Shown here piece by piece: positions 48,605-57,556 of a stretch of DNA of 64,000 bases. A model generated the notes under the pieces. That model was given only the letters and a program-made list of their open reading frames with translations, had not been told where the DNA came from and searched no databases. Within the stretch, counting starts at the first letter, position 1, and each line of letters begins with the position of its first letter. Origin of the DNA: Cohnella zeiphila. Lineage in GTDB: Bacteria > Bacillota > Bacilli > Paenibacillales > Paenibacillaceae. Location: the NCBI RefSeq assembly GCF_014212055.1, contig NZ_JACJVO010000028.1:1-64000 (forward strand). The letters run 5' to 3'. The translations under genes were made by a program, and so were the position numbers.

Positions 48605-50128
48605 ATGAGAGAGAACAAGCATCGCCGCAACAAAAGATTCGGGCGGGCGCTTCCGCTTGCGCTGCTGCTTGCCGTCGCTTGGGAAGCGGGGCTGCCGGGA
48701 GCGGCGGACGCGGAGAACCTGATCTCGTTCAAATGGAACCGGCAGCCTCCGCCGCAGTCGTTCCCGGCCGTCTATACCGAGGTGCCGGGCGTGCTGACGT
48801 TCCGGGGTTCGGCGGACCGCGCTTCCCCGGCTTACGGAACCGTCGCCATGAAAGCGTTCCGTCCGGCGAAGGCGTGGGCCCTCAAGACGAAAGCCAGCAG
48901 CTGGGGCGGAGGAGCGGGCTGGACGGGACAGCCGGCGATCGTCCAATGGCCGCCCGACGTGCTCCGCACGATGAACGTAAAGGCGAAATTCCGGAACGAG
49001 CCGGGGTTTACCGAAGTCATCTACGCGTCGCTGGACGGATACGTCTACTTTATGGACCTGGAGTCGGGAGAAGAGAGCCGTCCGCCGATCCGGATCGGCA
49101 ATCCGATCAAAGGAAGCGTGTCTGTCGACGCCCGGGGCTATCCGCTGTTATACGTAGGCGAGGGCATTCCCGAGAAAGGAACGATCGGCTTCGGCCTGTA
49201 CAGCCTGATCGACGGGAAGAAGCTCTACTCCGCGAACGGTCTCGACTCCTACGCCAAGCGGGGCTGGGGAGCGTTCGACGGCTCGGCGCTGTTCAACCGG
49301 GAGACCGACTCGCTCATCGTCGGCGGCGAGAACGGGTTGTTTTACGACGTCAAGCTGAACACCCGGTACGACCGGAGCAAGGGCACGCTATCGATTCGCC
49401 CGGAAGTGAGCAAGTACAAGTACGCCGTCTCCGGCAACAAATATCAAGGAATCGAGAATTCGGTGGCGGCGGTCGGAGAGCTGGCGTTTTTCGCCGATAA
49501 CGGGGGGAGCCTGCAGGCGCTGAATTTGCGGACCGGCAAGCCGGCGTGGGCGCTGCCGGCGACCGACGATACGGACGCGACGATCGTCGTCGGCGCGGAA
49601 GACGGCAAGCCGTATTTGTATACCGGAACCGAAGTCGACAAGCAAGGAGATCGAGGCTTTGCGATTCTGCGCAAGATCGACGGAACGACGGGCAGGACGG
49701 TATGGGAGAAAAAATACCTATGCTATACGCAGCGAGGCGATCATGCGGTGAACGGGGGGCTGCTGGCAACGCCGGTGCTGGGCAAAGGGGCGATCGGCGA
49801 TCGCGTCGTCTTTACGCTCGCCCGCTACGGCAGCTTCGGCGGCGGATTGACGATCGCGCTGGACAAACGGACCGGAGACGAAATCTGGCGGCAGCCGATG
49901 AAGCATTACGCCTGGTCGTCGCCGGTCGACGTCTACGATAAAGACGGCCGCGCTTACCTGGTGCAGGCCGACTCGTCGGGTACGGTATCGCTTCTGTCCG
50001 GAGCGACCGGAACGACGCTGGGAAGCGTCTCGGTCGGAGCGAACATCGAGTCGACGCCGGCGGTGTTCGGCAACCGCATCGTGGTCGCTTCGCGCGGCGG
50101 TTATCTGTACGGCTTCAAGCTGGAGTGA
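48605..50128 (+). CDS. Secreted PQQ-like beta-propeller repeat protein
   Basis: A 507-residue protein with a Sec signal peptide (about 1-36, ending AADA-EN). The rest is a beta-propeller of PQQ/WD-like blades: LDGYVYFMDLESGEE, GSLQALNLRTGKPAW, LTIALDKRTGDEIW, GTVSLLSGATGTTLG and GGYLYGFKLE all match the blade pattern ending near an aromatic residue. Propellers of this kind scaffold proteins or hold a cofactor at the envelope. No PQQ-dehydrogenase catalytic residues are evident. The function is unknown. Confidence 0.85.
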   Translation: MRENKHRRNKRFGRALPLALLLAVAWEAGLPGAADAENLISFKWNRQPPPQSFPAVYTEVPGVLTFRGSADRASPAYGTVAMKAFRPAKAWALKTKASSWGGGAGWTGQPAIVQWPPDVLRTMNVKAKFRNEPGFTEVIYASLDGYVYFMDLESGEESRPPIRIGNPIKGSVSVDARGYPLLYVGEGIPEKGTIGFGLYSLIDGKKLYSANGLDSYAKRGWGAFDGSALFNRETDSLIVGGENGLFYDVKLNTRYDRSKGTLSIRPEVSKYKYAVSGNKYQGIENSVAAVGELAFFADNGGSLQALNLRTGKPAWALPATDDTDATIVVGAEDGKPYLYTGTEVDKQGDRGFAILRKIDGTTGRTVWEKKYLCYTQRGDHAVNGGLLATPVLGKGAIGDRVVFTLARYGSFGGGLTIALDKRTGDEIWRQPMKHYAWSSPVDVYDKDGRAYLVQADSSGTVSLLSGATGTTLGSVSVGANIESTPAVFGNRIVVASRGGYLYGFKLE

Positions 50129-50520
50129 GCCGCTCCGGGCCGAACGGCAGCGGAGCATTCGAAAGCAGATGGCTTCGCAAAAAGGCGAGCAGCTTGCCGC
50201 CGGCCGAAGCGAGCGGGTAGGCTTCCGCCTTGTAGAGGAAGCCGCAAGCGATCGACGACGCGTTTCCGAGAAACGGCCGGGCCGCCGTTCCCGAAGGCAG
50301 GGCGTCCAGGGCGACCAGCGGCGCCAGCGCGACACCGAGCCCGGCCGCGACATACAAAGGGAGGGCGGTCATGCTGCCGATCTCCATCATGGAGACGGCG
50401 CTTCCGCCGGACTCCTGCAGCTCCAGCTCGAGCTTGCGCCGGTAAGGGCAAGACGCCGAAGTGACGAGCAGCCGGTGTCCACGAAGATCGTCCGCGCGAA
50501 TCTCCCCGCGTTCGGCCAGA
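50115..50520 (-). pseudogene. Truncated LysR-type regulator (end of effector domain only)
   Basis: On the minus strand the frame reads LAERGEIRADDLRGHRLLV, then EIGSMTALPLYVAAGLGVALAPLVAL, matching the second half of a LysR substrate-binding domain. The DNA-binding domain and the first half are missing. Homology begins about ten bases after the stop of the SNF2 helicase, and upstream the same frame runs inside that gene without LysR similarity. A deletion or rearrangement joined the helicase gene to a LysR gene. The 3' end overlaps the end of the beta-propeller gene by 14 bp. Confidence 0.75.
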
Positions 50521-50529
50521 CGATTTAAC

Positions 50530-53500
50530 TTATAGAAGAGGCTCGTGGACGTAATCCGGAAGCGACAGAAGCTCGCGAATGTCGGCTTCGGTCCAGGAAG
50601 CGGGGCCATCGTGGCCGGCATCGACGATCTCGCCGACCAGGTCCAGCTTGCGCCGGTGCAGCTCGTCCATCTTCTCCTCCAAGGTGCCGCGGGCGACCAG
50701 ACGGATGACCTGCACGACGTTGCGCTGGCCGATCCGGTGGGCCCTGTCCGCGGCCTGACGCTCGACGGCCGGGTTCCACCACAGATCGTACAGAATGACG
50801 GTGTCGGCGCCGGTCAGGTTGAGGCCCGTACCTCCGGCTTTCAAGGAGATCAGGAAGACGTCCCGCTCTCCGTCGTTGAAACGGCCGCTCATCTCCACCC
50901 GTTCGAGCGCAGGCGTGCTTCCGTCCAGGTAGAAGAAAGGAACGCCGCGAACGCCCAGCTCGCGGCCGATTCGATCCAGCATCGAGGTGAACTGGGAGAA
51001 GACGAGCATGCGTCTGCCCGCGTTCCGGCCTTCCTCGACCGTCTGCAGGAGCTGCTCGAACTTGGCCGAGCCGCCTTGGTAGCCTTCCACGAACAAGCCG
51101 GGATGGCAGCAGATCTGGCGCAGCCGGGTGAGGCCGGCAAGGATGCGCAGCCGATTCTTGCGCAAGCCGTCCTCGTCGTTCAGATGCTTCAGCGTCTCTT
51201 GGCGAAGCATCGCCAGATGGGCGGCATACAGCTTCTTCTGTTCCGGAAAAAGCTCGGACGGCAGCACGGTCTCGATCTTGTCCGGCAGCTCCGTCAGCAC
51301 GTCGGCCTTTCGCCGTCGCAGCAAGAACGGGCGTATCCGCTTCGCCACCGTCTCGCGCGGCCATTCGGCGAACGCTCTGCGGCCCGGTAGCAGTCCCGGG
51401 AATACCGCCTCGAAGATCGACCGCAGCTCGTCCAGCGAGTTCTCGATCGGCGTGCCGGTCAGCGCGAAGCGGTGCCGGGCCGGGATCGCCTTGACCGCGC
51501 GGGCGGTGCGGGTGGCGAAGTTCTTGATCGTCTGCGCCTCGTCGAGAATAAGCGTATGGAACGTACGCTCCGCATACAGAGCATTGTCCTGGCGCAGCGA
51601 AGGATAGGACACGATGACGGTATCCAGCGACCCGGCATCGGCCAGCGCCAGCCGGCGCTGCGCCGCGGTACCGGCGATGACGGCGGCGCGAAGCCGCGGG
51701 GCGAAGCGCCGGAGTTCGCCGAGCCAGTTGTACAGCAGCGAAGCGGGCGCCACGATTAGCGCCGGCTGCCGAGCCTCGCGGATTTGCGGCAGGACGGAGA
51801 CGAGGAAGGCGATCGTCTGCACCGTTTTGCCGAGCCCCATCTCGTCCGCCAGAATGCCTCCGAAGCCGTAACGGGCCAGCGTCTTCATCCAGCGGTAGCC
51901 GTATTTCTGGTAATCGCGCAGCACACGGTCCCATTCGGCCGGAACGGGTTCGTCCGAACGGTCGGGGTTGCGCAGCCGGTCCAGAAGCTGCCGCAGCGCA
52001 GGACCCAGCTTGACAATGTCCGTCCGCTCCTGCTCATCAAGCAGAGGCAGCGCACGAATCAGCGGAAGGCGTCCCGCCGTCAGCAGTCCGGCTTCCCCGC
52101 GCACCCCCAGCTCGTTCGTCAGCCGAACGAGCTCTGTGAGCTCTTCGCCGTCCAGCGGCATCAGCGCCCCCTGCGGAAGCTTGTAATATTTGCGCTTGTC
52201 CGCGATAGCCTTGACGATGCCGCGAATCTCCTTCTCCGGAATCCCGATCAGCTCGAAGCGAAAGTCAAGCCAGTCCGTACGCTGATCCCACTCGATGCGG
52301 ATCGTAGGGAGCGACTCCGGGACGAAGAGCCGTTCCTTGACGGCGGATGTGGCGTGCACCTCCAGCAGCTTCTCCAGCTCGGGAACGACTCGATGCAGGA
52401 ACTCGAACTCGTCCTCCTCGTGATGCCAGAAGTAGCCGCTCTCGGTTCGGCCCGGATGGCCCCGTTCCATCAGCTCGAGTATGAGCTGTTCGCGCTCTCC
52501 GTCCCGCATCAGGATGCGGTCGGCGCCGCGATGGCGGTCCGCGCTCTCGAGCGGATTGACGAAGATGTCGCCGTATTGGAACTCGAGCGCCGCGAGCAGC
52601 CGGTCTTTGACCCGGTCCAAGTAAAGCTTGGCCTTCAATGGCGTCTTGATCATCCGTTCGGCGACGGACTCGGCGATGCGGACCGTGCCCAGCTTCCGCA
52701 AAGAAGGAACGGCCTGCTCGGCGAAGGCGACGAGCTGCCATTCGGACAGCCGGATATGCGAATCTCCTTCCGGCGGCAGCCTTCGCTTCAGCTCCGCGAT
52801 CCGTTTCGAAGCCGCTTCCGGCACCTCCAGCAGCTTGTCCTCCCAAAGCGCCGCCCCGTATTCCTCCAGAACGGTAAAAGCGGAAAGTCCGCGAACGTCC
52901 AGCCGATACCCTTCCGTCCCGTCCCGGTCCAGGTCGAAGTGCAGCGGAACGGCTTCGTCCGACAGCCGGAAGCCGGCGAAGACGCGGCCGCCGTGGGCAA
53001 GCTTGACGGCGGCAGCCTCGGCCAGCAGCGGAGCCAGCTGCCGCCAGCCGTCGGGCGGAACGAGCAGGAGCCGGTCGCTGCCTGCCGTATCGCGCGGGGA
53101 CGGAACGAGGGAGGACGCCTCCCGGAACATCCGCTCGCTGCGCGCGATCTCCGACAGCAGCCGCAGGATGGCTTCGTCCTCGGGCGGAAGGCCTTGACGC
53201 CGCGGGTCGTACGAGAAGCTGTCGGATACGGGATACGCCTCGCCGCGGGACGCCCGCTCCAGCCACTCGGCCATGCGGGGGACGGAATCGAGCCGTTCCG
53301 TTCCGAGCTTGACGCCGATGCACATTTTGTATTTCTGCGGTCCGTACACGACCGCCTGGCAGAGCCATTCCGCGCGCAACGGTTCTCTTGCGTCGAAGAG
53401 CGCTGGAGAGCGAAGCGGCTCGTCCGTCGGCGCCGATCCGAACCAACCGAGCAGCTCGTCGGTCATGGCAAGCTCCCCGGTATCCCGATCATCGGGCCGC

Positions 53501-53826
53501 TCCCGCAAAGCCGGGTCGGCGTAACGGATCAGCGAGCTGCCGAACCGCTGGACATCGAGCAAGTTCAGCAATACGGCTGCGATATGCGAACAATAGGAAT
53601 CGTAAGAGCGAAGGGAAGGGCAGGAGCAGGAGGCGCTCGTCTCGTCCCCGGAAGCGGCCGCGACGGTCACGCGATACTCGGTCTTGCCGGAGACGATCGC
53701 TTCGCAGGCGGACGACGCCTTGTCATAGCGGGTGAAGGCGACCTTGTTCGCCCGGTAGTAGGCCAGCCCCCGCTCGTAAGCGATGCGGCCGCACAGCGTC
53801 TTGATCTTACCCAGCGTCCATTGCAT
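50530..53826 (-). CDS. SNF2/RapA-type helicase with N-terminal SWIM zinc finger (YwqA-like)
   Basis: A 1098-residue protein; GGGGAGG precedes the ATG. The SWIM finger is C67-x-C69...C79-x-H81 (CSCPS...YCSH). A bacterial SNF2-associated middle region follows, then two RecA-like lobes (about 640-1090) with ILADEMGLGKTVQTIAFL (Walker A), ILDEAQ (Walker B), LTGTPIEN, FSQFTSMLDRI and ADRAHRIGQ. Such ATPases move along double-stranded DNA or clear bound proteins. It is a stand-alone gene; defence genes are not adjacent. The downstream LysR fragment shows a rearranged end, but the helicase itself seems complete. Confidence 0.95.
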   Translation of the reverse strand: MQWTLGKIKTLCGRIAYERGLAYYRANKVAFTRYDKASSACEAIVSGKTEYRVTVAAASGDETSASCSCPSLRSYDSYCSHIAAVLLNLLDVQRFGSSLIRYADPALRERPDDRDTGELAMTDELLGWFGSAPTDEPLRSPALFDAREPLRAEWLCQAVVYGPQKYKMCIGVKLGTERLDSVPRMAEWLERASRGEAYPVSDSFSYDPRRQGLPPEDEAILRLLSEIARSERMFREASSLVPSPRDTAGSDRLLLVPPDGWRQLAPLLAEAAAVKLAHGGRVFAGFRLSDEAVPLHFDLDRDGTEGYRLDVRGLSAFTVLEEYGAALWEDKLLEVPEAASKRIAELKRRLPPEGDSHIRLSEWQLVAFAEQAVPSLRKLGTVRIAESVAERMIKTPLKAKLYLDRVKDRLLAALEFQYGDIFVNPLESADRHRGADRILMRDGEREQLILELMERGHPGRTESGYFWHHEEDEFEFLHRVVPELEKLLEVHATSAVKERLFVPESLPTIRIEWDQRTDWLDFRFELIGIPEKEIRGIVKAIADKRKYYKLPQGALMPLDGEELTELVRLTNELGVRGEAGLLTAGRLPLIRALPLLDEQERTDIVKLGPALRQLLDRLRNPDRSDEPVPAEWDRVLRDYQKYGYRWMKTLARYGFGGILADEMGLGKTVQTIAFLVSVLPQIREARQPALIVAPASLLYNWLGELRRFAPRLRAAVIAGTAAQRRLALADAGSLDTVIVSYPSLRQDNALYAERTFHTLILDEAQTIKNFATRTARAVKAIPARHRFALTGTPIENSLDELRSIFEAVFPGLLPGRRAFAEWPRETVAKRIRPFLLRRRKADVLTELPDKIETVLPSELFPEQKKLYAAHLAMLRQETLKHLNDEDGLRKNRLRILAGLTRLRQICCHPGLFVEGYQGGSAKFEQLLQTVEEGRNAGRRMLVFSQFTSMLDRIGRELGVRGVPFFYLDGSTPALERVEMSGRFNDGERDVFLISLKAGGTGLNLTGADTVILYDLWWNPAVERQAADRAHRIGQRNVVQVIRLVARGTLEEKMDELHRRKLDLVGEIVDAGHDGPASWTEADIRELLSLPDYVHEPLL

Positions 53827-53932
53827 CGTGCGCGCCTCCCCTGCGTCATTTCGGTTTATTTCGGTTTTTTGCCCGGATCGGCGTTGCCTGGCCGATGCTT
53901 GTCATTCAAGAATATCGTAACCGAAAGGAACG

Positions 53933-54532
53933 TCAGTTCGCAAGCGAATCCGGACGGCGGAGCGTAAACAGGGTCGTGACGGTCGCCGCCGCCAAAATCA
54001 TGATCAGCGAGAGCGTCACGGGCTCGTCCCGGACGACGAAAGCGCCGGACAGCACGATCAGCAGGTCGAGCGCGTAGATGACGACGCCGACGTTGACCGA
54101 CAGCTTCTCGGACACGAGCAGGCCGAACAGGTCGGTTCCTTCGGCGCTGACGTGATAGCGGAGCATCATTCCCGCGCCGGTCCCCACAAGCGCGCCGCCG
54201 ACGAACGATCCGGTTAACGGGCTAAGCGGCAGAGCCGCTCCGTATGTCGGCAGGAACCGGTGCATCCAGTCGATCAGGAAGAACGAGACGCTCATCCCGA
54301 GCATGCTGTTGAAAAAATACGTCCGCCGGCAAAACCACGCATACACGTAAATCGGTATGCTCAGGGCGAACGCGGTCCAGCCGATTTTCCAGCCCCACAA
54401 GTAGTTCAGAATGAGCGCGATCCCGATGAAACCGCCGTCCAGAAGCCGATTGGGCACCAGAAAGAGATGAATCCCCATCGCGAGCGATAAGGACCCGAGC
54501 AGAACGGCGGCGAGTTTCCGATAAATGGCCAT
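53933..54532 (-). CDS. YitT/YczE-family membrane protein
   Basis: 199 residues from the ATG at 54532 with a closely spaced GAGG. About five to six hydrophobic helices. The segment GIHLFLVPNRLLDGGFIGIALIL matches the first conserved block of the YitT family, and GTGAGMMLRYHVSAEGTDLF matches the GGTD-type loop. The C-terminal cytoplasmic domain of full-length YitT proteins (about 280 residues) is absent, so this is a short form. Function of the family is unknown. The frame is open upstream but without a better start. Confidence 0.8.
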   Translation of the reverse strand: MAIYRKLAAVLLGSLSLAMGIHLFLVPNRLLDGGFIGIALILNYLWGWKIGWTAFALSIPIYVYAWFCRRTYFFNSMLGMSVSFFLIDWMHRFLPTYGAALPLSPLTGSFVGGALVGTGAGMMLRYHVSAEGTDLFGLLVSEKLSVNVGVVIYALDLLIVLSGAFVVRDEPVTLSLIMILAAATVTTLFTLRRPDSLAN

Positions 54533-54719
54533 CACCTCGAAATCCCGATCAAACGAACTCCCGCCAACCGTGGTCGGCTGGCGGGAGTATCGGCCTTGCG
54601 GCATGAAGGCGAACTCCATCGCCCGTGGCTTGTATCCAATGTATGCGGCGGAGCGGGAGTTATGACCGGGAATGTCCAAAATGGATGGCCGCCGAAAAAG
54701 CCCGGGCTCTAGCGGCGAG

Positions 54720-55265
54720 TCAATCGGCTTGGCTGCCGGTTTCCCCGGCGCTCAACTGCTGCGCTTCTTCTTCGCTCCGGTACCGGTGGGCGATCCGCCC
54801 CGCGGCGGCTGCCGCGACGGCGCCGACGAGATCGTCCAGGAACGTATGGACTTTTCCGGTCGACTTGTCGTTCAAGTGCTGCAAGATGCCGTGCTTGAGC
54901 TTGTCGATATATCCGTAATTCGTATAACTGATGCTTCCGTACAAGTTCAGGATCGACAGCGCCAATATTTCGTCGATGCCGTACAGGCTCTCGTCTTTCT
55001 CGATGATCTGCTGCAGCGGGGATGCGAGCTGCTTTCTCTCCGCAAGCAGGTCCAGTTCGATTCCCGTAAGAATCGCGTTCTGCACTTCCCGCTTCTCGAG
55101 AACTTGCTCCACGTTGTGAACGCAGCGTTCCAGATCCAGATTGGGAACGTAAGGTTTCTGCAGGAACAGCGTCAACTGGGCGATATCTTCAAGAGTTACG
55201 CCGCGATCTTGCAGGGCTTGCAGGGTAGCTTGCTTCAATTCGGAGCTGAAGACGAACGGAGCCAT
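54720..55265 (-). CDS. Phosphatidylglycerophosphatase A-type protein (PgpA/YutG)
   Basis: A 181-residue protein with a near-perfect AAGGAGG site eight bases before the ATG. It has DRGVTLEDIA near the start and a conserved end GKVHTFLDDLVGAVAAAAAGRIAHR; the Asp-Asp pair is part of the presumed catalytic site of PgpA, which removes phosphate from phosphatidylglycerophosphate to make phosphatidylglycerol. YutG of B. subtilis has the same layout without the membrane helices seen in proteobacterial PgpA. It is divergent from the fluoride riboswitch unit. Confidence 0.82.
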   Translation of the reverse strand: MAPFVFSSELKQATLQALQDRGVTLEDIAQLTLFLQKPYVPNLDLERCVHNVEQVLEKREVQNAILTGIELDLLAERKQLASPLQQIIEKDESLYGIDEILALSILNLYGSISYTNYGYIDKLKHGILQHLNDKSTGKVHTFLDDLVGAVAAAAAGRIAHRYRSEEEAQQLSAGETGSQAD

Positions 55266-55411
55266 GGTTCAAACCTCCTTGGAATCGAACGGGACGTGAG
55301 TCCCCCTGAAATATAAGGGATGGCCATCCCCCTTGTCAATTTGCCCGCAGCGGAGGCGGCGGGAATGCCATTGACGCCGGTCCCGCCGTGGAGTAAAATA
55401 GCAGAAGTCGA

Positions 55412-55499
55412 ATAGGCGATGGAGTTCGCCATAACTGCCTTCGGGCTAATGACTCCTACCAGCGTATGAGCGTTATCGTTGGTAGGAGTCTATTTTTTT
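55412..55499 (+). ncRNA. Fluoride riboswitch (crcB motif) with intrinsic terminator
   Basis: GGCGATGGAGTTCGCCATAA (55415-55434), a short hairpin TGCCTTCGGGC, then TAATGACTCCTAC match the conserved crcB-motif aptamer. The downstream GACTCCTACCA (55451-55461) pairs with TGGTAGGAGTC (55480-55490) and eight T's to form a terminator that shares the end of the aptamer. Fluoride binding should prevent terminator formation and turn on the two crcB genes. Confidence 0.95.
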
Positions 55500-55536
55500 G
55501 GCCTCGCAGGCGGACAACTTGTCGGGAGGGATCGGA

Positions 55537-55935
55537 ATGAACGCGGCTGCCGTAGGATTTTTCGGCGCGATCGGCGCCTTGCTTCGTTACGGAATAGGAC
55601 GCTATGTCGGCGGATGGTGGATGTCGTCTTTTCCGCTGGGCACGTTAGGGATCAACTTCGCGGGCTGTCTGGCGCTCGGCTGGTTCTCCAGTTGGGCCGC
55701 CGCGCAAAAAAGACTGCCCGCATGGCTGCGGACGGGAATCGGCACGGGGCTGATCGGCGCTTTTACGACGTTCTCCACATTCAGCGTGGAGACGGTCGGA
55801 TTGGTGCGGGACGGGCTGTGGGGGATGGCGGCTCTTTATATGATGCTGAGCGTGATCGGCGGCTTCGCGCTCGCATGGGCCGGCTACGAACTGTACCAGG
55901 CTCAAGTCCGGCAGCGGGAAAGGAGGGCGAGTTGA
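55537..55935 (+). CDS. crcB: Fluoride channel Fluc/CrcB, first copy
   Basis: 132 residues from the ATG at 55537 after GGGAGGGA; an in-frame TTG at 55498 lies in the riboswitch terminator and is rejected. Four membrane helices with the family motifs GALLRYGIGR, GINFAGCLALGW (pore Asn) and TTFSTFSVE (polar track Phe/Thr/Ser). Fluc proteins work as antiparallel dimers that let fluoride leave the cell. The next gene encodes a second, diverged copy, so the channel may be a heterodimer. Confidence 0.96.
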   Translation: MNAAAVGFFGAIGALLRYGIGRYVGGWWMSSFPLGTLGINFAGCLALGWFSSWAAAQKRLPAWLRTGIGTGLIGAFTTFSTFSVETVGLVRDGLWGMAALYMMLSVIGGFALAWAGYELYQAQVRQRERRAS

Positions 55936-55939
55936 CTTC

Positions 55940-56305
55940 ATGGCTCATTGGATCTGGGTGGCGTTAGGCGGCATTCTCGGCGCGTTGGCGCGCTACGGTC
56001 TCAGTACCTGGGGCGTCCGAAAATTCCCGTCGCTGCTTCCGCGTGCGACGCTGTTCATCAACTTGTCCGGCTCCTTCCTGCTCGGAATCCTTCTGGGATC
56101 AGGCGCGAGCGAACCGTTCTATTTGTTCGCGGGGACCGGTTTTATGGGGGCGTATACGACCTTTTCCACCCTGAACGTGGAGATCGTGCAGCTGATGAAA
56201 AAGAGGGAAGGGCGAGTGCTCGCCCTCTATGCGACGTCCAGCTACGTGCTGGGGATCGCGCTTGCCTTCGCCGGAGACTACATCGGGACGCTGGTGCGAG
56301 GGTAA
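55940..56305 (+). CDS. crcB: Fluoride channel Fluc/CrcB, second copy
   Basis: 121 residues, starting four bases after the first crcB stop, with AAAGGAGGG upstream. Motifs GALARYGLS, FINLSGSFLLG and TTFSTLNVE match the family. Tandem, unequal crcB copies are known in Firmicutes and can form the two opposite-facing halves of one channel. The copies differ in the residue after TTFST (Phe versus Leu), which is near the fluoride track. Confidence 0.96.
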   Translation: MAHWIWVALGGILGALARYGLSTWGVRKFPSLLPRATLFINLSGSFLLGILLGSGASEPFYLFAGTGFMGAYTTFSTLNVEIVQLMKKREGRVLALYATSSYVLGIALAFAGDYIGTLVRG

Positions 56306-56355
56306 GGGGATGAGGCGGAGAGGGGCGCGGGAGCTCTCCGTCTGTATTCCATGTC

Positions 56356-56420
56356 TTGACAAATCAAGTGTGTGAAGGGCATAATACGCTCATGGTGTAT
56401 GAACCACTTAGTACATACAC
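56356..56420 (+). promoter_or_regulatory. Promoter and probable operator of the GntR/ABC operon
   Basis: TTGACA (56356-56361) and CATAAT (56380-56385) are 18 bp apart. About nine bases after the -10, GTGTATG (56395-56401) and CATACAC (56414-56420) form a perfect 7-bp inverted repeat with a 12-bp centre. It overlaps the start of transcription and resembles YtrA-type operators (half-sites GTGTA...TACAC), so the GntR gene should repress its own operon. Confidence 0.75.
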
Positions 56421-56444
56421 TTGGAAAGGATGCGATCGGAACCC

Positions 56445-56870
56445 ATGGGAACGAGCGACGGATGGACGGAGATCGTCTTCAACGGCCGCGATCCGGTCTA
56501 TTTGCAGGTCATTCGGCACTTCAAGGAGAGAATTGCGACCGGCCGGCTGCTGCCGGGACAAACGATCCCGTCCCGGAGAGAAGCGGCTGCGGCGCTGAAA
56601 ATCAATCCCAATACGGCGCAGCGAGCTTATAAAGAAATGGAGGAACAACGGTTGATCGTGACGGAAGGAAACTCCCCGAGCCGAATTACGCAGGACGCCG
56701 AGGTGCTTCGCTCGATTCGGTCGGAGTTGGTCGGCAGCGCGGTGGGCGCGCTCATCGCCGCGATCCGGAATCTGGACGTGCCGGTCGAGGAACTGCTTGC
56801 TCACGTGCGCAGGGAATACGAAGCGTCGCGAGCGTCGAAGGAGACTGGAACGGAGGAGGAAGCGCCATGA
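56445..56870 (+). CDS. GntR family repressor, YtrA subfamily
   Basis: About 141 residues from the ATG at 56445; ATG 56430 and TTG 56421 are possible. The winged HTH is IYLQ-like: DPVYLQVIRHFKERIATGRLLPGQTIPSRREAAAALKINPNTAQRAYKEMEEQRLI. The C-terminal part is short, as in YtrA, which has no large ligand domain. It overlaps the ATP-binding protein gene by four bases. YtrA-type operons are often induced by wall-active antibiotics. Confidence 0.93.
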   Translation: MGTSDGWTEIVFNGRDPVYLQVIRHFKERIATGRLLPGQTIPSRREAAAALKINPNTAQRAYKEMEEQRLIVTEGNSPSRITQDAEVLRSIRSELVGSAVGALIAAIRNLDVPVEELLAHVRREYEASRASKETGTEEEAP

Positions 56871-57556
56871 TCGAAGTGGAGAACGTACGCAAGCGGTATC
56901 GGCGGCGTTGGGTGCTGGACGGGCTCAGCTTCCGTGCCGAGAAAGGAAGGATCACCTGCCTGATCGGCTTGAACGGAGCCGGCAAGTCGACGGCGCTCAA
57001 GGCGATGATGGGCCTCACGCCGTATCAGGAAGGGAGCATCCGGTTGGAAGGGATGGCGCTCGACAAGCGCAGCTATGAGCGAATCTCGTTCGTACCCGAT
57101 CATTTGCCGATGCCGTCAGCGATGAAGCTGGGGGAAGGGCTGCAGTTCATGGCGGATTTCTATGCCAGCTGGAATGCGTCGAGGGCCCGGGAGCTGATGC
57201 ATTTTTTCGATTTGAACGAAGGGGAGAGAGTCGGCAATTTATCCAAAGGGACGGCGGCCAAGTATAATCTGGTGCTCGGTCTCGCGCCGGATACGGATTA
57301 TGTGCTTATGGACGAGCCGCTCTCGGGCATCGACGTCTTCAGCCGGGAGACGGTGGCGTCGGTCTTCTCCAGCGAATGGCTGGAAGGGCGCGGGGTTCTG
57401 CTGACGACGCACGAGATCGCCGAGATGGAGCACCTGATCGATCATGCGGTGCTGCTCAAAGGCGGCCGGACGGTTCGCTCGTTCGACTGCGAGCGGGTCC
57501 GGGACGAGGAAGGCAAATCGGTGCTCGATCTGATGCGGGAGGTGCTGCTCGCATGA
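56867..57556 (+). CDS. ABC transporter ATP-binding protein (YtrB-like)
   Basis: A 229-residue ATPase with Walker A GLNGAGKST, Walker B YVLMDEPLSGID and the H-loop TTHEIAEMEH. The signature motif is unusual, NLSKGTAAKYNL instead of LSGGQ, as is common in YtrB/EcsA-type exporters. It is joined by ATGA overlaps to the GntR gene before it and to the permease after it. Confidence 0.93.
   Translation: MIEVENVRKRYRRRWVLDGLSFRAEKGRITCLIGLNGAGKSTALKAMMGLTPYQEGSIRLEGMALDKRSYERISFVPDHLPMPSAMKLGEGLQFMADFYASWNASRARELMHFFDLNEGERVGNLSKGTAAKYNLVLGLAPDTDYVLMDEPLSGIDVFSRETVASVFSSEWLEGRGVLLTTHEIAEMEHLIDHAVLLKGGRTVRSFDCERVRDEEGKSVLDLMREVLLA

Noticed and set aside
50530-53826. SNF2 helicase as part of a phage-defence island
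   Set aside because: No methylase, nuclease or other defence gene lies beside it, and SWIM/SNF2 proteins of this kind are ordinary in bacilli.
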